From Candidatus Methanolliviera sp. GoM_asphalt (lineage in GTDB: Archaea; Halobacteriota; Methanoliparia; Methanoliparales; Methanoliparaceae): a stretch of 9,393 nt of DNA. The position numbers were made by a program, and so were the translations under genes. The notes under the pieces are model-generated. The model searched no databases. It had not been told where the DNA came from and saw only the letters and a list, made by a program, of their open reading frames with translations. The stretch covers positions 1-9,393 of the forward strand of contig CABGHH010000050.1 of NCBI GenBank assembly GCA_902158745.1, read 5' to 3'. Positions 1 through 5,706 of the stretch are shown here, piece by piece. How positions within the stretch are numbered: the stretch's first letter is position 1; each line of letters opens with the position of its first letter.

Positions 1-368
1 ACAGACAACGGCAGTTTCGCGCTCCACGCGTACCGTCTAAGCTGGTATGCCGGGCTGACGTCCTCTTTTATGTTCACCGCAGGTTTCTTCGCTTCGACAA
101 AGAACTTCCTTTGACCTCCAATCCTGAAACTGTAATCCGGTGCTCGTGTCGAACGCCCCACTTTTATTGTATCCTCGTGCACGACCTCTTTGTATTGTTC
201 CGCAAACCCCTGTTTATTGCTCACGTCCCAGCCCAGCGCTTCAAAGAAGGGGTCAATAAATTCTCGCCTTACCTGTGTTTCATTATATGTTGATTTTTTG
301 TAAACGCCTATATTCGTACGGAATCGGTCTACGAGTTCTTTAATCTTCTGTCTTGCTTGTTCTTTCAT
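1..368 (-). CDS. Restriction endonuclease N-terminus (Type I HsdR-like or Type IIG Eco57I-like), partial
   Basis: The reverse strand is open from an ATG at 368-366 to the window edge (122 codons, 3' end missing). The product should cut foreign DNA as part of a restriction-modification system. The sequence shows a helical N-terminus, then a segment with E30 and E36 leading to 'FFEALGWDV' (residues 41-49). A PD-(D/E)XK nuclease core follows: D78 in 'APDYSF', then E92 and K94 in 'FFVEAKKP'. After that comes 'AYQLRRYAWSAKLP' (residues 107-120). This arrangement (early Glu helix, D...EAK, then a Q-x-RRYAWS helix) is known from the N-terminal nuclease domain of HsdR and of single-chain Type IIG enzymes that continue into an adenine methyltransferase. 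Which of the two it is cannot be decided here, because the helicase or methylase part lies outside the window. No Shine-Dalgarno is visible before the ATG, so the message may be leaderless. It is transcribed divergently from the DUF166 gene. Confidence 0.78.
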   Translation of the reverse strand, partial: MKEQARQKIKELVDRFRTNIGVYKKSTYNETQVRREFIDPFFEALGWDVSNKQGFAEQYKEVVHEDTIKVGRSTRAPDYSFRIGGQRKFFVEAKKPAVNIKEDVSPAYQLRRYAWSAKLPLS

Positions 369-436
369 CTTGGGTTTTGCCCTTTTGGCATCACAATGAA
401 AATGGGTAACAAACCTCGTAATTAATTTACGACGCC

Positions 437-447
437 CTTATATAAAT
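437..447 (+). promoter_or_regulatory. TATA-like element in the divergent spacer
   Basis: The 91 bp spacer between the divergent restriction gene and the DUF166 gene is AT-rich. It contains 'cttatataaat' at 437-447, which resembles an archaeal TATA box (TBP site). Its centre is only about 18 bp upstream of the ATG at 460, slightly closer than the usual 24-27 bp to a transcription start. A leaderless transcript starting at or just inside the ATG would fit, and no Shine-Dalgarno is visible before 460. A second AT-rich patch at 419-429 could serve either direction. This is a sequence-pattern call only. Confidence 0.35.
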
Positions 448-459
448 TATATTTGTAAA

Positions 460-1212
460 ATGGAGCTGATAGTGATATACAGCCGTGATTTTGGCGAAAG
501 AGTTATTGAAAACCTCATAAACTACTCCACATTCTGCATATTCTGCGCAGAGGCTTGCACGCACTGTAAAGAGGGCAAATACGGATTTGCAAATCGTGTA
601 AAGGGATTTTTTAAGCTTCCAGACCCTTCTCTACTTCCCGTATTTATTGAGGATTCTGTGAGCGACTATTTACCGAAAGAGATTCCAAATGCGGACATAG
701 CGATTGTATCCGAGATTCACAATGACATTCTGCTTGAACTGCCTATTATTTTAAAGGATTCAGGAATCAAGGCGATGATAGTGCCTCAAGAGAGCCCAGC
801 ACGGATAGCGAGACCGCAGATTGAGGAGGTATGTAAGCGAGAAGGGGTTGAGATTGTCTTTCCAAAGCCGTTTTGTGATTTGCAGCCGCAGGACGACAAG
901 CCCGTGATTAAAAGGTTTGTAGCTGAGTTCAGGATTGGAAGACCTGAGGTGCGGGTAGAAGCGGATAGAAGAGGGTGTATTGCTCATGTAGAGGTTTTGA
1001 GAAGTGCTCCTTGCGGGAGTACGTGGTTCGTGGCAAAGCAGTTAGTAGGTGTAGAAGTTGAGAATAGAGGAGAACTTTACGACAGAATCAGCGAATCTCA
1101 TCATTCCTATCCCTGCACGGCGAGTATGGAGAAAGACCGTGAGCTTGGCGACACGATACTGCACAGGGCAGGGTATATTATCAGAGCAGCGGTGGAAGAA
1201 GGGATGAAGTAA
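460..1212 (+). CDS. DUF166 family protein, cysteine-rich
   Basis: A 250-residue protein matching the DUF166 family (PF02593), found widely in methanogens and related archaea and of unknown biochemical role. Some databases label family members 'thymidylate synthase', which I see nothing here to support. The N-terminus 'VIYSRDFGERVIENL' (residues 5-19) is family-typical and fixes the start. It is followed by a compact Cys cluster C26-x2-C29-x3-C33-x2-C36, which could bind a metal or Fe-S cluster. Further conserved-looking features are C185 in 'APCGSTWFVAKQL' and C219 in 'SYPCTASM'. No signal peptide or membrane segment is apparent, so it is probably cytoplasmic. It has no clear Shine-Dalgarno and may be translated from a leaderless message. 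It lies 66 bp upstream of the oxygen-defence cluster on the same strand and could be co-transcribed, but nothing in the sequence ties its function to that cluster. Confidence 0.82.
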   Translation: MELIVIYSRDFGERVIENLINYSTFCIFCAEACTHCKEGKYGFANRVKGFFKLPDPSLLPVFIEDSVSDYLPKEIPNADIAIVSEIHNDILLELPIILKDSGIKAMIVPQESPARIARPQIEEVCKREGVEIVFPKPFCDLQPQDDKPVIKRFVAEFRIGRPEVRVEADRRGCIAHVEVLRSAPCGSTWFVAKQLVGVEVENRGELYDRISESHHSYPCTASMEKDRELGDTILHRAGYIIRAAVEEGMK

Positions 1213-1243
1213 AGCGAAATCATAGGCTTCAGTCGCAGAATAG

Positions 1244-1256
1244 AAAAATTTATAAG
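1244..1256 (+). promoter_or_regulatory. Possible TATA box upstream of the oxygen-defence cluster
   Basis: The 66 bp gap after the DUF166 gene contains 'aaaaatttataag', a TATA-like run. A start about 25 bp downstream would fall near 1276, after the strong Shine-Dalgarno AGGAGGTG at 1266-1273. That geometry does not suit a message needing that ribosome site. Either the true start is upstream or this AT-rich run is not the promoter. Confidence 0.25.
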
Positions 1257-1278
1257 GAACGAAGTAGGAGGTGTAAGC

Positions 1279-1560
1279 ATGTTATCCGAAATACCGATAG
1301 ATTTGGAAAAGGTGAGTAAGGAAGATAGGGATAAGGAGATATTGCGTGTGGGGATAATAGCGGAACTGGATGCTGTGAACATATATGAGCAACTCGCGGC
1401 GATGGCGGAGCGGGAAGAAGTCAAGGCGGTTCTGCGGGATATAGCAAAAGAAGAGAAGACACACATGGGTGAATTTCAGGCTCTGCTTCTAAGACAAGAC
1501 ACGGAGCAGGTCGAGGAACTGGAGAAGGGTAAGGAAGAAGTGGAGGAACTGGTAGAATGA
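1279..1560 (+). CDS. EncFtn-like half-ferritin (encapsulated-ferritin family), no shell domain
   Basis: A 93-residue, mostly helical protein that resembles the encapsulated ferritin (EncFtn) family. It is closest in my memory to the N-terminal part of the Pyrococcus furiosus protein in which this domain is fused to the encapsulin shell. Family members are single hairpins that dimerise to build a ferroxidase site oxidising Fe(II). The expected ligands are in register: E29 in 'IIAELDAVNIYEQ', then E59 and H62 in 'AKEEKTHMGEFQALLL', giving the E-x29-E-x2-H spacing of Rhodospirillum rubrum EncFtn (E32, E62, H65). A short acidic tail ('EQVEELEKGKEEVEELVE') follows, and the protein ends about where the Pyrococcus fusion enters its linker. 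No encapsulin gene is adjacent and no separate cargo-loading peptide is evident. AGGAGGTG at 1266-1273, 5 nt before the ATG, supports this start. The stop overlaps the next start (ATGA), so translation is probably coupled to the cytochrome. A small rubrerythrin-like ferritin relative is the alternative. Confidence 0.8.
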   Translation: MLSEIPIDLEKVSKEDRDKEILRVGIIAELDAVNIYEQLAAMAEREEVKAVLRDIAKEEKTHMGEFQALLLRQDTEQVEELEKGKEEVEELVE

Positions 1561-2909
1561 GAGGTATAATCCCACTCGTTGCGATTGCCTGTACTTTATT
1601 AGCCGGTTCGATGGTTGCAGGAGCAATTGAATCTTCTGATTTCGATGATCCGGCAGTATGCAAGGGATGTCATGGTGAAATCTACAATCAATGGAATGGT
1701 TCGATGCATTCAATAGCATACACAGACCCAGTCTACCTGAAGGAAGAGGAGATGGCTTCTCGTGAGACGGAAGGTCTAACAGATACCTACTGTGCACGGT
1801 GCCACACGCCAGTCGGCGTTCTCGCGGGTGAAGTCCCGCCAATTGGACATGAAAACCTGAGTGAGGTATCGAAGAAGGGAATACAGTGCGATTTCTGCCA
1901 CAGTGTCAATAAATCCACGGGTATAGGAAACGGTGCTTTTATGGTCTCTCTGGATGGGATTAAGCGAGGTCCTTATGATGACTCCAAATCACCGTATCAC
2001 GGAAGTATGTTCTCAGACTTTCACACAAAGTCGGAGTTCTGCGGCATGTGCCACGAGGTCTACCATCCGGTGACCGGAATTCCAATAGAGGAGACATATA
2101 CCGAGTGGAAGGAAGGACCGTACAGTAAGACCACACAATGCCAGGACTGCCACATGACGCCAGGAGTCACGCATTTCGAGGCAAATCCCGGCAAAGCATC
2201 CGGTATTGGACCTGAGAGGGACCATGTCTATACACATCACTTTGTAGGCGGTAACGCTGTGGTAACCGGGGTTATTGGCTCAGAAGTGCACCAGCGAATG
2301 GCAGAAGAGCGGTTGAAGTCCGCGGCAACGCTTGAACTGGAAGCCGAGAAGAAGGATAATGAAGCCGGAATTACGGTAAAAGTCACAAACATAGGAGCAG
2401 GGCACAAGCTTCCAACAGGTCTCACAGAGGCAAGAGAGCTCTGGATAGAGATTATGGCGACAGACGCAACGGGCAAAGAAATTTATCACGTGGGTGGACT
2501 TGATTCTGATGGCGAAGTGGATACCGATGCTGTGATGTATCGTGCAGTGCTTGGGGATGCAGAGGGAAAACCAACGGTGAAGGTCTGGGAGGTTGAATCC
2601 ACGCTTTCAGATAACAGGATACTTCCGAAGGAGGCTCGTGTCGAGAAGTTTAATTTTGCTATTCCAGACAAGGTAAAAGGTCCCATTACAGTGGAAGCGA
2701 AGTTGAACTACCGGTCGGCATCGCAGAAGTTCCTTGACGAGCTCTTTGGCGAGGGTGCGGTCGTTGCACCTGTGATAGAGATGGCAGGTGCAGAAGGCAC
2801 GGTAGAATTAGGGAAAGCGCCTGGCGAAGGAGTGCCTGGCTTTGAGGTACTGTTTGTGTTAATAAGCCTTTTAGTTGTGGCTTATTTGGTGAGAAGGAGA
2901 GAGAAATAA
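1557..2909 (+). CDS. Five-heme c-type cytochrome with PGF-CTERM-like surface anchor
   Basis: A 450-residue secreted electron-transfer protein. Residues 1-23 form a signal peptide (MRGIIPLVAIACTLLAGSM..., ending AGA). Five CxxCH heme c sites follow: CKGCH (35-39), CARCH (79-83), CDFCH (111-115), CGMCH (162-166) and CQDCH (195-199). Several other histidines (such as H51, H206, H223, H227 and H228) could be distal ligands. The C-terminal half is heme-free and beta-rich, with 'GHKLPTG' (282-288), a motif common in domains following multiheme cores. The tail starts with PGF at 427-429, then a hydrophobic stretch and RRR at 446-448. This is the pattern of PGF-CTERM proteins processed by archaeosortase ArtA and lipid-anchored outside the cell. 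GGAGG at 1542-1546 inside the upstream gene is the likely ribosome site, and the 4 bp overlap implies coupling. The electron donor and acceptor are unknown. Its place in an oxygen-defence cluster suggests oxidant reduction or redox exchange at the cell surface, which is inference. Confidence 0.88.
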   Translation: MRGIIPLVAIACTLLAGSMVAGAIESSDFDDPAVCKGCHGEIYNQWNGSMHSIAYTDPVYLKEEEMASRETEGLTDTYCARCHTPVGVLAGEVPPIGHENLSEVSKKGIQCDFCHSVNKSTGIGNGAFMVSLDGIKRGPYDDSKSPYHGSMFSDFHTKSEFCGMCHEVYHPVTGIPIEETYTEWKEGPYSKTTQCQDCHMTPGVTHFEANPGKASGIGPERDHVYTHHFVGGNAVVTGVIGSEVHQRMAEERLKSAATLELEAEKKDNEAGITVKVTNIGAGHKLPTGLTEARELWIEIMATDATGKEIYHVGGLDSDGEVDTDAVMYRAVLGDAEGKPTVKVWEVESTLSDNRILPKEARVEKFNFAIPDKVKGPITVEAKLNYRSASQKFLDELFGEGAVVAPVIEMAGAEGTVELGKAPGEGVPGFEVLFVLISLLVVAYLVRRREK

Positions 2910-2917
2910 GGAGGTGA
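2908..2917 (+). promoter_or_regulatory. Shine-Dalgarno fixing the superoxide reductase start
   Basis: AAGGAGGTGA at 2908-2917 is a near-perfect anti-16S match. It lies 5 nt before the ATG at 2923. The in-frame GTG at 2914 is inside this site, so it cannot sensibly be the start. Confidence 0.8.
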
Positions 2918-2922
2918 TAAAA

Positions 2923-3270
2923 ATGAAATTTGGAGATTTGTTGAAAGGAGCAGAAGCGGAAGGTAAAGAGAAGCATGTCCCGGTAATTGAGATAGATAGG
3001 GGGCATAGGAGAGAAGACGTGGATATTGTGCGCGTGATTGTGGGTAAGGATGTGCCACATCCTAACACGATGGAACACCATATCGCGTGGATAGAGCTGT
3101 ACGGAGTGAAGAAAGAGGGACAGGTGGTTCACCTTGGCAGAGCAGCGTTCGCAGCAGGTTATACCAATCCGAACGCCGGGTTTCAGGTACCTGTCGAAGA
3201 ATTCAATGCGTTCTGTGCGCTCGCATATTGTAACATCCACGGTGTGTGGCAAAACTGTATAGAAGTATAA
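2923..3270 (+). CDS. sor: Superoxide reductase (neelaredoxin type, class II)
   Basis: A 115-residue cytoplasmic enzyme reducing superoxide to hydrogen peroxide without releasing O2, typically with electrons from rubredoxin. All residues of the mononuclear Fe(His4Cys) centre are visible: H18 in 'EKHVPV', H46 and H52 in 'HPNTMEHHI' (six apart), C103 and H106 in 'CNIHG'. The mobile Glu-Lys pair E16-K17 that assists catalysis sits directly before the first His, as in Pyrococcus furiosus SOR. There is no N-terminal desulforedoxin domain, so this is the one-iron class rather than desulfoferrodoxin. An in-frame GTG at 2914 would add three residues but lies within the Shine-Dalgarno, so ATG 2923 is the start. 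The gene follows the cytochrome by 13 bp. The rubredoxin encoded at 6919-7056 is the natural electron donor, and the peroxide formed would be handled by the catalase and peroxiredoxin downstream. Confidence 0.93.
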   Translation: MKFGDLLKGAEAEGKEKHVPVIEIDRGHRREDVDIVRVIVGKDVPHPNTMEHHIAWIELYGVKKEGQVVHLGRAAFAAGYTNPNAGFQVPVEEFNAFCALAYCNIHGVWQNCIEV

Positions 3271-3291
3271 ATTATAGGAGAGAGATGAAAT

Positions 3292-3510
3292 ATGGAAGAA
3301 AAAGGAGTTCCCCGGATTGGGGAGTAATTCCCGGAAATGGAAGTACAAACAGCTCACGGAAGGAAGAAACTGCCAGAAGAGTTAAAAGGCAAATGGTTTG
3401 TCCTGTTCAGCCATCCTGCGGATTTTACTCCCGTGTGCACGACAGAGTTCGTGGCTTTTCAAAGACGATTTGACGAGTTTAAAAAACTCGACTGCGAGCT
3501 GATAGGACTT
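3292..3510 (+). repeat. Direct repeat copy 1 (peroxiredoxin 5' region)
   Basis: The 219 bp here align with 5046-5267 over 222 bp, with about 20 mismatches and one 3 bp gap by my manual count (roughly 90% identity). The two copies are in direct orientation and flank the catalase gene. Similarity begins near the start codon and stops sharply after the codons for 'LIGL'. Confidence 0.88.
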
Positions 3511-3514
3511 AACC

Positions 3515-3524
3515 CATTTAAAAG
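3515..3524 (+). promoter_or_regulatory. Possible catalase promoter (TATA-like)
   Basis: 'catttaaaag' at 3515-3524 starts just after the peroxiredoxin similarity ends. A transcription start about 25 bp downstream, near 3546, would leave the Shine-Dalgarno at 3552-3563 and the ATG at 3568 in the message, so the geometry fits. It would give catalase its own promoter inside the cluster. This is pattern-based only. Confidence 0.3.
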
Positions 3525-3567
3525 TTAGAAAGTAATTTAGGAAAATGTACCAAAGGAGGGAGACATC

Positions 3568-5022
3568 ATGAAAGGAAAAAAAGAAAGATATTTGACCACG
3601 AACCAAGGTGTCCCGATTTCGGACAACCAGAACTCGATGACCGTTGGCGAACGCGGTCCAGTGCTGTTACAAGACGTCCAGTTTATCGAGAAGATGGCTC
3701 ATTTTGATAGGGAGCGTATCCCCGAAAGGGTTGTCCATGCCAAGGGAGCAGGGGCACACGGCTACTTTCAGGTTTACAAGAGCATGGAACCTTATACGAA
3801 GGCGAAGTTCCTTCAGGATCCTGATAAAAAGACACCTGTATTTGTTCGATTTTCAACTGTAACGGGTGGACGTGGATCTGCTGATACCGTGCGTGATCCC
3901 CGTGGATTTGCCGTTAAGTTCTACACTGAGGAGGGGAACTACGATCTTGTAGGGAACAACCTGCCCGTCTTTTTCATCCGGGACGCCATCAAGTTCCCGG
4001 ATATGGTTCATGCCTTCAAGGGAGCACCGGATAGCAATATCCCATCTGCCTCTTCCGCGCATAACCGCTTTTGGGATTTTATATCTCTAACGCCTGAATC
4101 AACCCACATGATTACCTGGCTTTTTTCCGACCGCGGGACGCCCAAAAGCTATCGGATGCAGGAAGGTTTTGGTGTCAATACCTATGTGTGGGTGAACGCC
4201 GAAGGAAAGGCGGTGTATGTGAAATACCACTGGAAACCGAAATTGGGTGTCCATAACATTGACCGTCATGAAGCAGCACGGTTGGCAGGTGACGACCCCG
4301 ATTACCTTACTCGTGATCTTAGGGATACGATCGCCAGCGGCGAAGAGGTTGAGTACGAACTCAATGTCCAGTTGATGGATATTGCTGACGAATTGAAACA
4401 AATTTTTGATCCACTCGACGCAACAAAAACCTGGCCTGAGGACAAATTCCCGCTGATGCCGGTGGGCAAAATGGTGCTCAATCGCAATCCCGAAAACTTC
4501 TTCGCCGAAGTGGAGCAGGCAGCTTTCTGTCCAGCCAGCATCGTTCCCGGGATCGAGTTTTCCGGTGACAAGTTGCTCCAAGGTCGAACATTCTCCTATA
4601 ATGATACTCAGCGCTATCGGTTGGGAGCGAACTACCTGCAACTTTCCATCAACCGCCCTCTGGTACCAGTCGACAACAATCAGCGCGATGGAGGCATGCA
4701 GTCTGGAAGTTTCCGTGGGCCGGTCAATTACGAGCCCAATAGCTTAGCTGGTGGTATGCCTATGGAGGCTCTGGCGGGTACATCTCGTGTATATCGCGTA
4801 GAGGGGGAAGTAACTCGGCGTAAGATTGGCATAACGGATAATTTCGAACAGGCAGGAGAGAGATATCGCTCCTTGAGCAAGATGGACCAGGGACATCTGG
4901 TAGATAACCTTACTGCGGATCTTATGCACATAGACAAACCGATTCAGCAGCGGGTGATTGATAACCTGACAAAGGCTGACCCCGAGTTGGGGCAATCCGT
5001 AGCTGAAGGTATAAAATTTTAA
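3568..5022 (+). CDS. katA: Monofunctional heme catalase, small-subunit type
   Basis: A 484-residue heme b catalase converting hydrogen peroxide to water and O2. The length matches the small-subunit clade. The catalytic residues align with bovine and Proteus catalases: H57 in 'VVHAKGAGAHGYF', N130 in 'LVGNNLPVFFIRD', and the proximal heme ligand Y344 in 'FSYNDTQRYRLG'. The heme-pocket signature 'RFSTVTGGRGSADTVRDPRG' (94-113) is intact. It has no signal peptide and is cytoplasmic. AAGGAGGGA upstream supports the ATG at 3568. Codon use differs from the neighbours: arginine is mostly CGN (about 26 CGN against 5 AGR by my count) and only about 4 of 21 isoleucines are ATA. The adjacent peroxiredoxin uses mostly AGR and ATA. 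With the flanking duplicated peroxiredoxin fragments this points to later acquisition, possibly from a bacterium, although methanogen catalases of this clade are also known. Its activity complements superoxide reductase, which makes peroxide. Confidence 0.95.
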   Translation: MKGKKERYLTTNQGVPISDNQNSMTVGERGPVLLQDVQFIEKMAHFDRERIPERVVHAKGAGAHGYFQVYKSMEPYTKAKFLQDPDKKTPVFVRFSTVTGGRGSADTVRDPRGFAVKFYTEEGNYDLVGNNLPVFFIRDAIKFPDMVHAFKGAPDSNIPSASSAHNRFWDFISLTPESTHMITWLFSDRGTPKSYRMQEGFGVNTYVWVNAEGKAVYVKYHWKPKLGVHNIDRHEAARLAGDDPDYLTRDLRDTIASGEEVEYELNVQLMDIADELKQIFDPLDATKTWPEDKFPLMPVGKMVLNRNPENFFAEVEQAAFCPASIVPGIEFSGDKLLQGRTFSYNDTQRYRLGANYLQLSINRPLVPVDNNQRDGGMQSGSFRGPVNYEPNSLAGGMPMEALAGTSRVYRVEGEVTRRKIGITDNFEQAGERYRSLSKMDQGHLVDNLTADLMHIDKPIQQRVIDNLTKADPELGQSVAEGIKF

Positions 5023-5045
5023 ATAGAATAGGAAGGAGAAGTAAA

Positions 5046-5267
5046 ATGGAAGAAAAAGGAAGTATGCCCCTGATTGGGGAAAAATTTCCGGATATGGAAG
5101 TACAAACAACACATGGAAAGAAGAAACTGCCAGAAGAGTTCAAGGGCAAATGGTTTGTCCTGTTCAGTCATCCTGCGGATTTTACACCCGTGTGCACGAC
5201 CGAGTTCGTGGCGTTTCAAAGACGATTTGAAGAGTTTAAAAAACTCGACTGCGAGCTGATAGGATTG
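5046..5267 (+). repeat. Direct repeat copy 2 (within intact peroxiredoxin)
   Basis: This is the partner of the 219 bp copy at 3292-3510. Here the repeat is the first 74 codons of an intact gene, so this copy is the functional one. Confidence 0.88.
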
Positions 5268-5705
5268 AGCATAGACCAGGTTTTCAGCCACATAAAATGG
5301 GTGGAATGGATAAAGGAGAACCTGGACGTGGAGATAAAGTTTCCAGTAATCGCGGACGACACGGGTAGAGTTGCAAAGATGCTGGGACTCATCCATCCCA
5401 ACAAGGGCACAAATACGGTTAGGGCTGTATTTGCCGTTGACCCGCAGGGAATAATGAGAGCCATGATTTATTATCCGCAGGAACTCGGCAGGAACATGGA
5501 TGAAATACTGAGAATGGTCCGAGGTCTTCAAACCGGCGATGAACACGGCGTGGCGATACCTGCAAATTGGCCTAACAACGAGTTGATTGGTGATGAGGTG
5601 ATAATTCCTCCTGCATCAGATGAGCAAACCGCGAAGGAACGAGTCAAGCAATACGAATGCTTTGATTGGTGGTTCTGCCACAAAAAGCTACAGGGAGGGA
5701 GATAA
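5046..5705 (+). CDS. Peroxiredoxin, archaeal Prx6-type with three cysteines
   Basis: A 219-residue thiol peroxidase reducing hydrogen peroxide and organic peroxides. The peroxidatic Cys is C50 in 'HPADFTPVCTTEF'. Two further cysteines, C205 and C211 in 'CFDWWFC', lie in the C-terminal extension. This spacing closely matches Aeropyrum pernix thioredoxin peroxidase (C50, C207, C213), whose C-terminal cysteine resolves the sulfenic acid. The long C-terminal domain (about 160-219) with 'GVAIPANWPNNEL' is typical of the Prx6 / archaeal group, which forms decameric rings. GGAAGGAG at 5031-5038 supports ATG 5046. An AT-rich 'tataaaatttt' at 5010-5020, across the end of catalase, could be a weak internal promoter but sits close to the ribosome site. 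The gene ends one base before the ferritin start, so the two are probably translated together. The reductant is not encoded nearby in an obvious form. Thioredoxin or rubredoxin are possibilities. Confidence 0.94.
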   Translation: MEEKGSMPLIGEKFPDMEVQTTHGKKKLPEEFKGKWFVLFSHPADFTPVCTTEFVAFQRRFEEFKKLDCELIGLSIDQVFSHIKWVEWIKENLDVEIKFPVIADDTGRVAKMLGLIHPNKGTNTVRAVFAVDPQGIMRAMIYYPQELGRNMDEILRMVRGLQTGDEHGVAIPANWPNNELIGDEVIIPPASDEQTAKERVKQYECFDWWFCHKKLQGGR

Positions 5706-5706
5706 G

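Larger units (their letters stand above)
3292..3528 (+). pseudogene. Truncated, nonsense-mutated peroxiredoxin copy
   Basis: This stretch is a second copy of the start of the intact peroxiredoxin gene at 5046-5705. From ATG 3292 the reading frame matches codon for codon (with one codon less near the N-terminus) until TAA at 3325-3327, which replaces a Lys codon of the intact gene. After the stop the same frame continues through the peroxidatic site 'HPADFTPVCTTEF' to '...CELIGL'. All similarity then ceases at 3510, and the frame ends with an unrelated NPFKS and TAG at 3526-3528. About two thirds of the protein is missing, including both C-terminal cysteines. A restart at ATG 3337 could give 63 residues, but without the first strand and the rest of the fold. 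A weak AGGAG at 3276-3280 precedes it. Most differences from the intact copy in the matching part are third-position changes, so the duplicate may have been functional for some time or may have been homogenised by recombination. Confidence 0.85.

Noticed and set aside
111..293. Plus-strand 60-codon open frame
   Set aside because: It lies antisense to the well-supported restriction enzyme N-terminus, has no ribosome site and no recognisable features.
1213..1278. Encapsulin or targeting gene next to the EncFtn-like gene
   Set aside because: The gap is only 66 bp and neither neighbour resembles an encapsulin shell protein.
2914..2922. GTG start for superoxide reductase three codons upstream
   Set aside because: The GTG falls inside the strong Shine-Dalgarno; ATG 2923 is correctly spaced.
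2686..3357. Long minus-strand open frame (223 codons) opposite cytochrome and superoxide reductase
   Set aside because: It is antisense to two clear genes and has low-complexity Ser/Leu/Pro content typical of a shadow frame.
3246..3473. 75-codon plus-strand frame overlapping the end of superoxide reductase
   Set aside because: It is the shifted frame of the broken peroxiredoxin copy and its translation resembles nothing.
4099..4641. Minus-strand open frame (180 codons) inside catalase
   Set aside because: It is the antisense shadow of a strongly conserved catalase region.
5010..5020. TATA-like 'tataaaatttt' as a promoter for peroxiredoxin
   Set aside because: It spans the end of the catalase coding region and would place the transcription start at or after the ribosome site; kept only as a remark under the gene.
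3292..5267. Transposon or insertion sequence carrying catalase
   Set aside because: The repeats are direct copies of coding sequence; no transposase, terminal inverted repeats or short target-site duplication is visible.
5620..5706. Longer N-terminus for ferritin
   Set aside because: The extra 29 codons overlap the peroxiredoxin C-terminus in another frame, and ferroxidase residue numbering fits the 5707 start exactly.
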